DNA from: Wenzhouxiangella sp042310355
GTDB taxonomy: Bacteria; Pseudomonadota; Gammaproteobacteria; Xanthomonadales; Wenzhouxiangellaceae
DNA: 64,000 nucleotides
Assembly: GCF_042310355.1 (NCBI RefSeq)
Contig: NZ_JBHJMR010000008.1
Location: forward strand, 62,001-126,000
Direction of reading: 5' to 3'
Below, piece by piece: positions 42,136 to 50,251 of this stretch. Made by a program: the position numbers and the translations under genes. The notes beneath the pieces are model-generated. The model saw nothing but the letters and a program-made list of their open reading frames with translations. It ran no database searches and had not been told where the DNA came from. How positions within the stretch are numbered: the first letter of the stretch is position 1; each line of letters opens with the position of its first letter.

Positions 42136-43809
42136 ATGACAAAGACACCCGCATCTCCGAGCCCCGAAACCGACGTCGTCATCCTCGGCGGCGGCCTCGC
42201 CGGACTCACGCTCGCCCTGCAGCTCAGGCAGGCTGACCCGGCGATTCGCGTGACGGTCGTCGAACGCAACCGCCACCCGGTGCCGGAAGCCGCGCACAAG
42301 GTCGGAGAATCGACGGTCGAAATCGCCGCCGACTACTTCGCCAACGTGCTCGGCCTGGCCGAACACATCGAGAACGATCAGCTGCGCAAGTACGGCCTGC
42401 GCTTCTTCTTCCATGCCGGCCGCCACGACGACCTCGCAGAGGCGGCGGAACTGGGCGCGTCGCGGCTGTTGACCGTACCCAGCTACCAGCTCGACCGCGG
42501 CATTTTCGAGAACCATCTCGGCCGGCGCGCCCGCGAGCTCGGCGTCGAATTCATCGACGGCGCCCGCGTCACCGCCACCGAGCTGGCCGCCGACGGCAAC
42601 GGACACCATCGGGTGCAGATCGAGCACGACGGCCGGCCGGCCGTGCTCGAGGCCCGCTGGGTGGTCGACGCCATGAGCCGGGCCTCGCGCCTGCGCCGCA
42701 GCCTCGACCTGGTCGAGGACAACGGCCACCACTGCTCGGCGGTGTGGTTCCGCATCGACCGGCGCATCGACCTCGGCGAGTGGAGTTCGGACCAGGCCTG
42801 GGCGGATCGCTGCAGCCAACTGCCGCGCTGGCTGTCGACCAACCACCTGATGGGCCGCGGCTACTGGGTGTGGCTGATCCCGCTGGCTTCCGGCTCGACC
42901 AGCGTCGGCATCGTCTTCGACAACGCCCTGCACGATTTCGAGTCGCTCAAGTCCTACGACGGCGCCATGGACTGGCTGGCAGAACATCAGCCGCGCTGCC
43001 ATCGCGCCGTTCGCGACGCCGGCGGCGAACTGCAGGACTTCCGTTACCTGCGTCATTTCTCGCACGGCGCGCGCGCCGTCTATTCCGGCCAGCGCTGGGC
43101 CCTGACCGGCGAGGCCGGCGTCTTTCTCGATCCCTTCTACTCGCCCGGCAGCGACTTCATCGCCCTGTCCAACACCTTCGTCACCGACCTGATCGTGCGC
43201 GAGACGGCCGGCGAGAAGATCGCCCGGCGGGCCCGGCTCTACGAGCGCACCTACCTGTCCTTCTACGAGTCCTCGCTCGCCCTCTACCGCGGCCAGTATC
43301 CGCTGTTCGGCCATTTTCGGGCGATGAGCGCCAAGACCGTCTGGGACTACGCTTACTACTGGGGCGTGCTTGCCCTGCTGTTCTTCGCCCGCCGCACCAC
43401 CGACATGGGCTTCATCGCCCGCCACGGAGAATCGCTCGAGCAGCTGCGGCGGATCAACGTCGAAGTCCAGGCGATGCTGCGCCGCTGGGCCGAGGTCGAA
43501 CCCAACCACGAGGCGCCCGGCGTGCTGGTCGACCAGTCGGCCTCGCCGCTGTTGGTGCGGCTCAACCGCGAATTGACCGAAGTGCGCGACGATACCGACG
43601 AAGCGCTCGGCCGGCGACTCGCGGCCAACGCCGACATGCTGCACGCCCTGGCGCTGCGCCTGCAGGCGATCGCGCCGGCGCCCGCGCGCGCCGAACTGCA
43701 ATCGGCCGATGCTTCGCGTCAAAGCAACGAGGACTTGCTCGCCGGGCTGCCCACGGCCCTGACCGAGCCGCCCGTCGATCGGCCCGAAGCCGCCGTCAGC
43801 CTCGGCTGA
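42136..43809 (+). CDS. Flavin-dependent halogenase-like protein 1
   Basis: 557 aa. FAD fold with GGGLAG at 18-23, KVGES at 55-59 (equivalent to the GES segment of phenol/pyrrole halogenases), a candidate catalytic Lys85 (QLRKYGLRF), and the halogenase hallmark WxWxIP as WVWLIP at 244-249. GEAGVFLDPFYSPGSD is the second FAD contact. A C-terminal extension of ~200 residues is helical. Expected reaction: halogenation of the aromatic head using FADH2, oxygen and halide. No flavin reductase is encoded nearby. Ends 14 bases inside the convergent chorismatase gene. Confidence 0.85.
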   Translation: MTKTPASPSPETDVVILGGGLAGLTLALQLRQADPAIRVTVVERNRHPVPEAAHKVGESTVEIAADYFANVLGLAEHIENDQLRKYGLRFFFHAGRHDDLAEAAELGASRLLTVPSYQLDRGIFENHLGRRARELGVEFIDGARVTATELAADGNGHHRVQIEHDGRPAVLEARWVVDAMSRASRLRRSLDLVEDNGHHCSAVWFRIDRRIDLGEWSSDQAWADRCSQLPRWLSTNHLMGRGYWVWLIPLASGSTSVGIVFDNALHDFESLKSYDGAMDWLAEHQPRCHRAVRDAGGELQDFRYLRHFSHGARAVYSGQRWALTGEAGVFLDPFYSPGSDFIALSNTFVTDLIVRETAGEKIARRARLYERTYLSFYESSLALYRGQYPLFGHFRAMSAKTVWDYAYYWGVLALLFFARRTTDMGFIARHGESLEQLRRINVEVQAMLRRWAEVEPNHEAPGVLVDQSASPLLVRLNRELTEVRDDTDEALGRRLAANADMLHALALRLQAIAPAPARAELQSADASRQSNEDLLAGLPTALTEPPVDRPEAAVSLG

Positions 43810-44776
43810 CCGCCTCGATCTCGACCAGCAGGTCGCGGCGGCAGACATCCCCGCGCAATCCGGCCAGGCGCGCTTCGGGCCAGCGCGCGCGCAGGCGCTG
43901 CTCCACCAGCGGCCAGTCGCCTGCGTGGCGCAGGTAAACGCGCAACAGGCTGTCGGCGTCGAAATCACCCAATCCCGGACGACCGAGCTGCCCAGCCGCC
44001 TCCGACAACAGGGTCTCGAGATTGCGCACGACTTCCGCCAGCTGGGCCTCGACGTCGCCGGCGTGCAGGGTGCGGTGGCCGACCACGCTGGCCGTGCCCG
44101 AGATCATCAGCAGGGCCGAGTCACCCGGGCCGCCCACGGCGGTGGCGCGAGCAAATGACGGGCTGCGCGGCCCGTACTCGCGGGGATAGCGGAAGGCGCT
44201 GACCTGGCGCGGATTCTCGATGTTGATACCGGGCTCGGGCGCGCACAGCAGGTAGATTCTCAGGCGCGGCTCGTCGCCGCCGATGGCGGTGCCGGCGCAC
44301 AGCTCACGCTCACCGTAGCCGGCCTTCTCCAGCGCCGCCGCGCGGCCCAGGCAGAACCGGCGGTAGCGCTCGGCGTCGCCGTCGCCCTCGTTGATGGCCG
44401 GCAGGTAATTCCAGGCGCGTAGCAGCTGGCGGCAGCCGGCCTCGGCCGCGACCGAAAGCAGCCGTCCGTAAGCGGCCTCGACCGCCTGGTTCGGATCCGA
44501 CGCGGGATCGTCAGGCTGCTCGAGGGCCAGGAAAAGCAATTCGCCCGCGCGCCGCCAAGTGATGTCGCCGACCGCGCCGGTGGTCACCGCCGCGTCGGCG
44601 TACCAGCATTCCTCGCGCAGGTCGCCGCCGAGCCACGCCAGCCCGCAGCCGGCCAGGCCCGGCTGCGGCCGCGCCAGGGCAAAGCCCAGCAGCGCCGAGC
44701 CCTCGGCCGAGCGTTCGGGCCTGACCGAAAGGTCACCCGGCAAATCAACGGCGGCAGCGCTATGCGGCACGGTCAA
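43796..44776 (-). CDS. xanB2: Chorismatase (XanB2/FkbO/Hyg5 family)
   Basis: 326 aa. Splits chorismate into pyruvate and hydroxybenzoate; XanB2 of Xanthomonas makes 3- and 4-hydroxybenzoate for xanthomonadin and ubiquinone (family knowledge). Recognised by LRAWNYLPAINEGDGDAERY, RRFCLGRAAAL, NIENPRQVSAFRYP, YGPRSPSFARA and SGTASVVGHRTLHAGD, the last giving catalytic residues of the RidA-like fold. Overlaps halogenase 2 by 17 bases, so aromatic starter supply and halogenation are coupled. Which isomer is made cannot be read here. Confidence 0.88.
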   Translation of the reverse strand: MTVPHSAAAVDLPGDLSVRPERSAEGSALLGFALARPQPGLAGCGLAWLGGDLREECWYADAAVTTGAVGDITWRRAGELLFLALEQPDDPASDPNQAVEAAYGRLLSVAAEAGCRQLLRAWNYLPAINEGDGDAERYRRFCLGRAAALEKAGYGERELCAGTAIGGDEPRLRIYLLCAPEPGINIENPRQVSAFRYPREYGPRSPSFARATAVGGPGDSALLMISGTASVVGHRTLHAGDVEAQLAEVVRNLETLLSEAAGQLGRPGLGDFDADSLLRVYLRHAGDWPLVEQRLRARWPEARLAGLRGDVCRRDLLVEIEAVSRG

Positions 44777-46121
44777 AGTCCAGTTCGGCGTTGCGCAGGC
44801 GCTGGCGCCGCGCCCGAATGGCGTCGGGCAGATTGCGCAGGCTCAACAGGGCGTAGATCAGGCGGAACAGTCGCAGCCGCCGCCGCACGCGACCGTTGTC
44901 GTGCAGGTCGCCGGCGAGCACCGAAATCACCGCCTGGCGCAGACCGAAGACATTGCTCGGATTGAGAAACAGGTGCCGCATGGCCGGGGCCGGGAAACGG
45001 TAGATGAACCAGCACAACTCGCGCACGCCCCGCCGGACCTTGCGGCGGTAGCTGCGACGCGCCCGCGCCGCCGCGGCCCGGTCGCCGGCGAGCTCGGCGC
45101 GCACCACGGCCGCCCCCAGCCGGGCGCTGTACATGGCGAAGAACACACCCGACGAAAAGACCGGATCGACGAACATGCCAGCGTCGCCCACCAGCAGCCA
45201 GCGCGGCCCCATCAGCCGGCGGGTGAAATAGGAATAATTGCCCGTGGCGGTAATCGGCGAGGCGGGCTCGGCGCCGAGCATGCGCTCGCCCGCGTGCGGG
45301 TTGAGCGCCAGGGTTGCGAAGAAGAAGTCCTCGACGTCGCGACCGCGCCGGCGCAGGTAGTCGGGGTTACACACCGCGCCGACGCTCATCACGCCGTCGG
45401 CGAGCGGAATCATCCAGATCCAGCCGTGCTCGAACCAGTAGATGCTGATGTTGCCGGCCGCCTCGCCGTCGCGCCGCGGCACGTTGCGGAAATGCCCGTA
45501 GAGCGCCGCCGTGCCGTGTTTGCGGTTGCGCCGCTGTAGCTCGAAGCGCTTCGCCAGCAAGGCATCGCGGCCGCTGGCGTCGACCACGAAGCGCGCCTTC
45601 AGGCACTGCTCGGCACCGGCGTGCTCGACGGTCAGTTCGGGTTCGCCGGACTCGAAGTCGATCTGCCGCACGCGGGCGTTCTGCCACGCCTGCGCGCCGC
45701 CGGCGGCGGCGTGCTCGAACAGCATCCGGTCGAACTCCGAGCGCCGAACCTGCCAGGCGTGCCCGCAACCTTCCGGAACATCCAGGGCCTCGTCGAAGCG
45801 AATGTCGTGGCGCTTTTCCTCGGCGGCGTCGCAGGTGAAGTCCGCACCCGGCTTGAACACCCCCAGGTCCGCCACGCGATCGGCCAGACCCAGCTCGCGG
45901 AGGATCTTCATGTTGTGGGGCAACAGCGACTCGCCGATATGAAAGCGCGGGTGTTCATCCCTTTCCAGCAGGGCGACCGACAACCCGTCCCGGGCCAGCA
46001 GGCTGGCCATCGTCGAGCCGGCGGGCCCGCCGCCGACGACGGCCACATCCACCCGTCCGGGCAGCCGGGACGGGCCGCCTTCAGGGTACGGGTGCTGGGG
46101 GACGGCGGATATGACTGGCAT
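44760..46121 (-). CDS. Flavin-dependent halogenase-like protein 2
   Basis: 453 aa from ATG 46121. FAD motif GGGPAG at about 30-35, FHIGES at 60-65, candidate catalytic Lys90 (GVFKPGADF), and WxWxIP as WIWMIP at 234-239. GDAGMFVDPVFSSG closes the FAD site. It is shorter and clearly different from halogenase 1, closer to the single-component-style phenolic or pyrrole halogenases as I recall them. TATAAT lies only 9 bases before the ATG on this strand, so the mRNA could be almost leaderless. First gene of the two-gene operon with the chorismatase and divergent from the ACP gene. Confidence 0.87.
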   Translation of the reverse strand: MPVISAVPQHPYPEGGPSRLPGRVDVAVVGGGPAGSTMASLLARDGLSVALLERDEHPRFHIGESLLPHNMKILRELGLADRVADLGVFKPGADFTCDAAEEKRHDIRFDEALDVPEGCGHAWQVRRSEFDRMLFEHAAAGGAQAWQNARVRQIDFESGEPELTVEHAGAEQCLKARFVVDASGRDALLAKRFELQRRNRKHGTAALYGHFRNVPRRDGEAAGNISIYWFEHGWIWMIPLADGVMSVGAVCNPDYLRRRGRDVEDFFFATLALNPHAGERMLGAEPASPITATGNYSYFTRRLMGPRWLLVGDAGMFVDPVFSSGVFFAMYSARLGAAVVRAELAGDRAAAARARRSYRRKVRRGVRELCWFIYRFPAPAMRHLFLNPSNVFGLRQAVISVLAGDLHDNGRVRRRLRLFRLIYALLSLRNLPDAIRARRQRLRNAELDFDRAA

Positions 46122-46269
46122 CTTCCGTATTATAATGTCGTTACAAGTCCGATACCGACGCCGACCGCCGCCCCGGACGGGCCGCGGCGCAACCCGAACA
46201 TCATCATTCCTTGACCGACGACCCGGGCGCGACGGACGCATCAACCGTCGTTCACCGGGAGGAGCAGAC

Positions 46270-46545
46270 ATGAGCACACAGCAGTCGCCGCAGGAACACG
46301 AACTGGCCGAACTGATCGTCAGTTCGCTCAACCTCGAGGACCTCTCCCCCGGCGAGATCGAGCCCGAGAAACCGCTATTCGGCGGTGAGTACGGGCTCGA
46401 TTCGATCGACGCCCTCGAACTGGCCGTGGCCATTTCCAAGCAGTACGGCGTCCAGCTCAAGGCCGATGACGAACGCAACCGGCATGCATTCGCCAATCTG
46501 CGATCGCTCAACGAGCACGTTCAGTCCCTGCGCGAGCAGGGCTGA
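46270..46545 (+). CDS. Acyl carrier protein of the aryl polyene cluster
   Basis: 91 aa, acidic four-helix protein. The phosphopantetheine site is Ser45 in YGLDSIDALEL. A strong GGGAGGAG ribosome site precedes ATG 46270. It carries the growing polyene. Many aryl polyene loci have two ACPs (ApeE, ApeF); I find only this one. 28 bases before the ApeG-like gene. Confidence 0.93.
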   Translation: MSTQQSPQEHELAELIVSSLNLEDLSPGEIEPEKPLFGGEYGLDSIDALELAVAISKQYGVQLKADDERNRHAFANLRSLNEHVQSLREQG

Positions 46546-46573
46546 ACGCAGGCCGAAGCGGCTCGCATTCCCC

Positions 46574-47182
46574 ATGCCTCGCTGGCGCCTGATTGCCCTG
46601 GCTCTCTACCCCGTCGTGGTCTACGCCTCGCTGCAGCTCGGTCGGCCGGAACTGCGCTCGCTGTGCCTGCCGTTGCTGGCCTTGCTGTTCCTGCCGCTAC
46701 TGCCGGGCCGGGCCGGGCGTGTCTTGCTGATGGCGGGCGCGCTGGCGCTGGCGGCCATCGCGCTGTTCCTGCCCGCCCTGGCGCTGTGGCCTCCGGGGCT
46801 GATCTTCGTCGCGATGGGCCTGTGGTTCGCCGCCACCCTGCGTGAAGGCCAGACCCCCGTCATCGAACGCTTCGCGCAGCTGGTTCACGACGGCAACGGC
46901 ACCGAGGCGCCGACCCACGCCGGTGCCTGGCTGAGGGGCTGGACCCTGGGCTGGGCGGCGGTGCTCTCGGCCATCGGCGTGGTCGCCCTGTGGCTGGCCG
47001 CCTTCGATCACGTGCAGGCCTGGCTGATCTGGGTCGTGGTCGGCGCACCGGCGATCATGCTGGGCACCCTCTGGCTAGAATTACTACTGCGCCGACGGGT
47101 TTTTCCCGACGACGAGCATCCCGGCCTGATTCGCTTCCTGCTGGACGTCGCGCGCATTCAACCGCATCATTTCGCCCGATGA
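46574..47182 (+). CDS. COG4648-type membrane protein (ApeG-like)
   Basis: 202 aa, about six membrane helices, opening with MPRWRLIALALYPVVVYAS. The segment EGQTPVIERFAQLVHD and the C-terminal FPDDEHPGLIRFLLDV are conserved features of this family, which is confined to aryl polyene type loci. Role unproven. It overlaps the AMP-ligase gene by ATGA. Confidence 0.78.
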   Translation: MPRWRLIALALYPVVVYASLQLGRPELRSLCLPLLALLFLPLLPGRAGRVLLMAGALALAAIALFLPALALWPPGLIFVAMGLWFAATLREGQTPVIERFAQLVHDGNGTEAPTHAGAWLRGWTLGWAAVLSAIGVVALWLAAFDHVQAWLIWVVVGAPAIMLGTLWLELLLRRRVFPDDEHPGLIRFLLDVARIQPHHFAR

Positions 47183-48510
47183 GCAAGATACCCCTGACAA
47201 CCCGGGCGCTGGACGAACTCGTCATGCTGCACGCGGACGAGCCGATCAGCGTGGGCCGCTTCATCGCCCAGGCCGAGGCGCTGTCCCGTCGCCTGCCGGG
47301 GCGTGCGCCGGTGATCAACCTGTGCCAGGACCGTCACGCCTTCAGTGTGACCTTTGCCGCCAGCGTGATGGCCGGCGGCTGCAACCTGTTGCCGGCCAAT
47401 CGCCTCGAGGCCACGATCGACGACCTCCACGACGCCTTCGAAGGCGCCGTGATCGTGGCCGAGTGCGCCCTCGAAGGCTTCAAGGGGACGATCATCGATC
47501 CCGCCGAGGCCCTTTCGGTAGCCGACCGCGCCGCCGCCATCCCGCAGATCCCGGCCGACCAGTTGGCCGCCGTCGTGTTCACCTCCGGCAGCACCGGGGG
47601 GGCTTCGCGCATCGACAAGACCTGGCGCACCCTGCACGACAGCAGCCTGATCAACCTCGCACAGCTGGACCCGCCGCGCGGCGCCCGCGTGCTGGCCACG
47701 GTGCCGCCCCAGCACATGTGGGGTCTGGAAACCTCGGTGCTCATGCCCTGGTTCGGCCCGCTTACCGTCAGCTCGGCCCATCCCTTTTTCGTCGCCGACA
47801 TCTGCCGGGAACTGGCGCGCATCGAGCAACCCCGGGTACTGGTCTCGACCCCCGTCCACCTGCGCGCGCTGGTCGAGTCGGGTGTCGACCTGCCGGATAT
47901 CGAGACCGTCTACTCGGCCACCGCCCCGCTGAGCCGCTCCCTGGCACGCCGCATCGAGCGGGCCACCGGCGCGAGAGTCGTGGAAATATACGGCTGCTCC
48001 GAAACCGGCTGCCTGGCCCGGCGCCAGACCGCCCGGGTCCGCGACTGGCAACTGTTCGACGCCTTCGAACTCACCCCGGACGGCGACGGCACCGTCGCCA
48101 CCGCGCCGCACCTGCCCGGGCCGGTGCGCCTGATGGACCACCTCGAGTTTCGCAGCAACGACAGCTTCCGCCTGCTGGGCCGGCACAGCGACCTGGTGAA
48201 CATTGCCGGCAAGCGCGCTTCCCTGGCCGAGCTGACCGGCATCCTGCTCGACATCCCGGGCGTGCTCGACGGCGTCATTTTCCAGCCGCCCGAACACGAG
48301 GACGGTCCGGCGGCGCGACTCGCCGCGCTGGTGGTCGCACCCAACCTGGAAGCGGCCGATATTCGCCGCGCCCTGGCCCGCCGCATCGACCCGGCGTTCA
48401 TGCCGCGCCCGCTGCGCCTGGTCGAGCAGCTGCCGCGGGCGGAAACCGGCAAGCTGCCGCGCCAGTCGCTGCTGCAGTTCTTCGCCCGAACCTGCAGGCA
48501 GGCAGGATGA
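47179..48510 (+). CDS. AMP-dependent ligase activating the aromatic starter (ApeH-like)
   Basis: 443 aa, ANL family but shorter than typical acyl-CoA synthetases. P-loop FTSGSTGG, EIYGCSETG, the hinge GRHSDLVNIAGKR, and the C-terminal lysine region PRAETGKLPR. Predicted to adenylate hydroxybenzoate and transfer it to the ACP encoded just upstream. Translationally coupled to both neighbours (ATGA at each end). Confidence 0.87.
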   Translation: MSKIPLTTRALDELVMLHADEPISVGRFIAQAEALSRRLPGRAPVINLCQDRHAFSVTFAASVMAGGCNLLPANRLEATIDDLHDAFEGAVIVAECALEGFKGTIIDPAEALSVADRAAAIPQIPADQLAAVVFTSGSTGGASRIDKTWRTLHDSSLINLAQLDPPRGARVLATVPPQHMWGLETSVLMPWFGPLTVSSAHPFFVADICRELARIEQPRVLVSTPVHLRALVESGVDLPDIETVYSATAPLSRSLARRIERATGARVVEIYGCSETGCLARRQTARVRDWQLFDAFELTPDGDGTVATAPHLPGPVRLMDHLEFRSNDSFRLLGRHSDLVNIAGKRASLAELTGILLDIPGVLDGVIFQPPEHEDGPAARLAALVVAPNLEAADIRRALARRIDPAFMPRPLRLVEQLPRAETGKLPRQSLLQFFARTCRQAG

Positions 48511-48815
48511 ACCCGGTCGACGTCATCTGCCGCATTCCGGCCGACCACCCCTCGCTGCCGGGGCATTTCCCCGGTCAGCCGATCGTGCCCGGGGTGGTTC
48601 TGCTCGAACTGGTGCAGCGCCAGGCCGCCGCGCTGGCGGGCTTTCGCGAGGGCGCCACGCGCTGGCAGCGCGTCAAGTTCCTGCGCCCGGTTCGCCCCGA
48701 GCAGGCCATCCACCTGCATATCGAGGGAGCGGCCGATCAGTTTTCGTTCACCATCCGGACCGAAGACGGTGAAACCGTCGCCCGCGGACAGTGCCGTCAT
48801 GGCCCACTGGCGTGA
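48507..48815 (+). CDS. Hotdog-fold 3-hydroxyacyl-ACP dehydratase (ApeI-like)
   Basis: 102 aa, a single hotdog. HPSLPGHFPGQPIVPGVVLLE is the FabZ/FabA-type active-site phrase (positions ~14-34), with His20 likely catalytic. Removes water to make each double bond of the polyene. Overlaps the AMP-ligase by ATGA and the acyltransferase gene by 17 bases. Confidence 0.87.
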   Translation: MNPVDVICRIPADHPSLPGHFPGQPIVPGVVLLELVQRQAAALAGFREGATRWQRVKFLRPVRPEQAIHLHIEGAADQFSFTIRTEDGETVARGQCRHGPLA

Positions 48816-49737
48816 ACGCCCCGAGGGCGGCAACCGCTTCTGGCTCGCCCTGATTCGATGGTGCATCCTGAACGTCGGGCGGGGATTCGCCCGGCTGTGC
48901 CTGCTTCCCACCACCCTTTACTTCTTTCTGGTTCGGGGCCCCGAGCGACGCGCCTCGCGCGAATGGCTGGCCCTGGTCGGGGCGCCGCGGCAAGGCGGGT
49001 GGGGCGTGCTGATCCACATCTACACCTTCGCCGTGACCATCGTCGACCGGGTGCTGCTGCTGGCCGGTCGCGGCAACGAGCTCGACGTTCGCCCCGAGGG
49101 CGTCGAGGCGCTGCATGAACTGCTCGATGACGGCCGCGGGTGCATGCTGCTGGGCTCGCACCTGGGCAGCTTCGAGGCGATTCGCGTGTTCAGCCGCCAG
49201 GCGCCGCCGCAGTACCGCAGGCTCAAGGTGGTGATTGACCGCGACCAGAATTCGCTCATGACGCAGATGATGGAAGAACTCCTGCCCGACATCCGCGACA
49301 CCGTCATCGACGCGCGCCAACCCGGCCCCGCCATCGTGCTCGAAGCCGGCGGCGTGATGGAATCCGGGGGCATGGTCGCCATGCTCGCCGATCGCACCTG
49401 GGCGAGCGAAGCGGCCGTCGACGTCACCTTCCTCGGCCGGCCGACCCGGCTGCCCGCCGCGCCGCTGGCCATCGCCGACACCCTCGAGGTGCCCGTGGTG
49501 ATGGTCTTCGGGCTCTACGAAGGCCGCGGCCGCTACCGGCTGGTGTTCGAACGGCTGCCGCGACCGACCGAACGCGCGCGCAGCCGCAGCGAGCGCCGCC
49601 GGGCACTGAACGAGGGCGTGCAGCACTATGCCGAGCGCCTGGAGCACTACGCCCGACAATACCCTTACAATTGGTTCAACTTCTATGACTTCTGGACTGC
49701 TGACACTGATCCTGCTGCTCGCGACGGCAAGCGCTGA
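48799..49737 (+). CDS. LpxL/HtrB-type lysophospholipid acyltransferase
   Basis: 312 aa. One N-terminal membrane helix region, then a lipid A acyltransferase-like domain with the catalytic HxxxxE as HLGSFE in LLGSHLGSFEAIR. The phrase MVAMLADRTW and the C-terminal PYNWFNFYDFW are family features. It would attach the polyene acyl chain to a glycolipid acceptor, as the acyltransferase part of ApeJ does (inference). ATG 48799 lies within the dehydratase gene; its end overlaps the LolA-like gene by 53 bases. Confidence 0.87.
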   Translation: MAHWRERPEGGNRFWLALIRWCILNVGRGFARLCLLPTTLYFFLVRGPERRASREWLALVGAPRQGGWGVLIHIYTFAVTIVDRVLLLAGRGNELDVRPEGVEALHELLDDGRGCMLLGSHLGSFEAIRVFSRQAPPQYRRLKVVIDRDQNSLMTQMMEELLPDIRDTVIDARQPGPAIVLEAGGVMESGGMVAMLADRTWASEAAVDVTFLGRPTRLPAAPLAIADTLEVPVVMVFGLYEGRGRYRLVFERLPRPTERARSRSERRRALNEGVQHYAERLEHYARQYPYNWFNFYDFWTADTDPAARDGKR

Positions 49738-50251
49738 GGCCGGCGAGTCGCTCGACGAACTCGTCGCCGCCGTGGCCCCCGAGGGGGATCGCGCCGAGCT
49801 CGATTTCCGCGAGACCCGCCAATCGCCGCTGCTGTCCGAGCCGCTGGTGGTGACCGGGCGAATGTGGCGCAACCGCCGCGGGCAACTGGTGCGCGAAACC
49901 GTCGAACCGCGCCAGGCGACCTACACCCTGACGTCGAGCATGATCGTGATCGAGCGCCCGGGGCAGTCGCCGCGCAACCACAGCCTGGCGCACGTGCCCG
50001 AGCTGGCGGTGCTCTACCACGGCCTGTCCGCCCTGCTCGGCGGGGATGCCGACGCCCTGCGGGAACGTTTCGAACACGAACTCAGGCACGAGGAAACCGG
50101 CTGGCGGCTGCTGCTGCGACCGCGCGACGAGTCGCTGGCCGAGCGCGTCACGGCCCTGTCGCTGAGCGGTGAGGCCGATCGGCTCCAGCGCTTCGAGCTG
50201 GAACTGGCCGACGGCGAGACCATCGAAACCGAGTTGAGTCGCCGGCCGTGA
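49685..50251 (+). CDS. LolA-like periplasmic carrier (ApeL-like)
   Basis: 188 aa from ATG 49685. Signal peptide 1-18 (LLTLILLLATASAEA). LolA-type half-barrel: FRETRQSPLLSEPLVVTGRMWR matches the family's first strands (landmark ~38-59), and YTLTSSMIVIERPG follows. Aryl polyene clusters regularly include such a protein, thought to shuttle the pigment lipid through the periplasm. Coupled to the exporter gene by GTGA. Confidence 0.83.
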   Translation: MTSGLLTLILLLATASAEAGESLDELVAAVAPEGDRAELDFRETRQSPLLSEPLVVTGRMWRNRRGQLVRETVEPRQATYTLTSSMIVIERPGQSPRNHSLAHVPELAVLYHGLSALLGGDADALRERFEHELRHEETGWRLLLRPRDESLAERVTALSLSGEADRLQRFELELADGETIETELSRRP

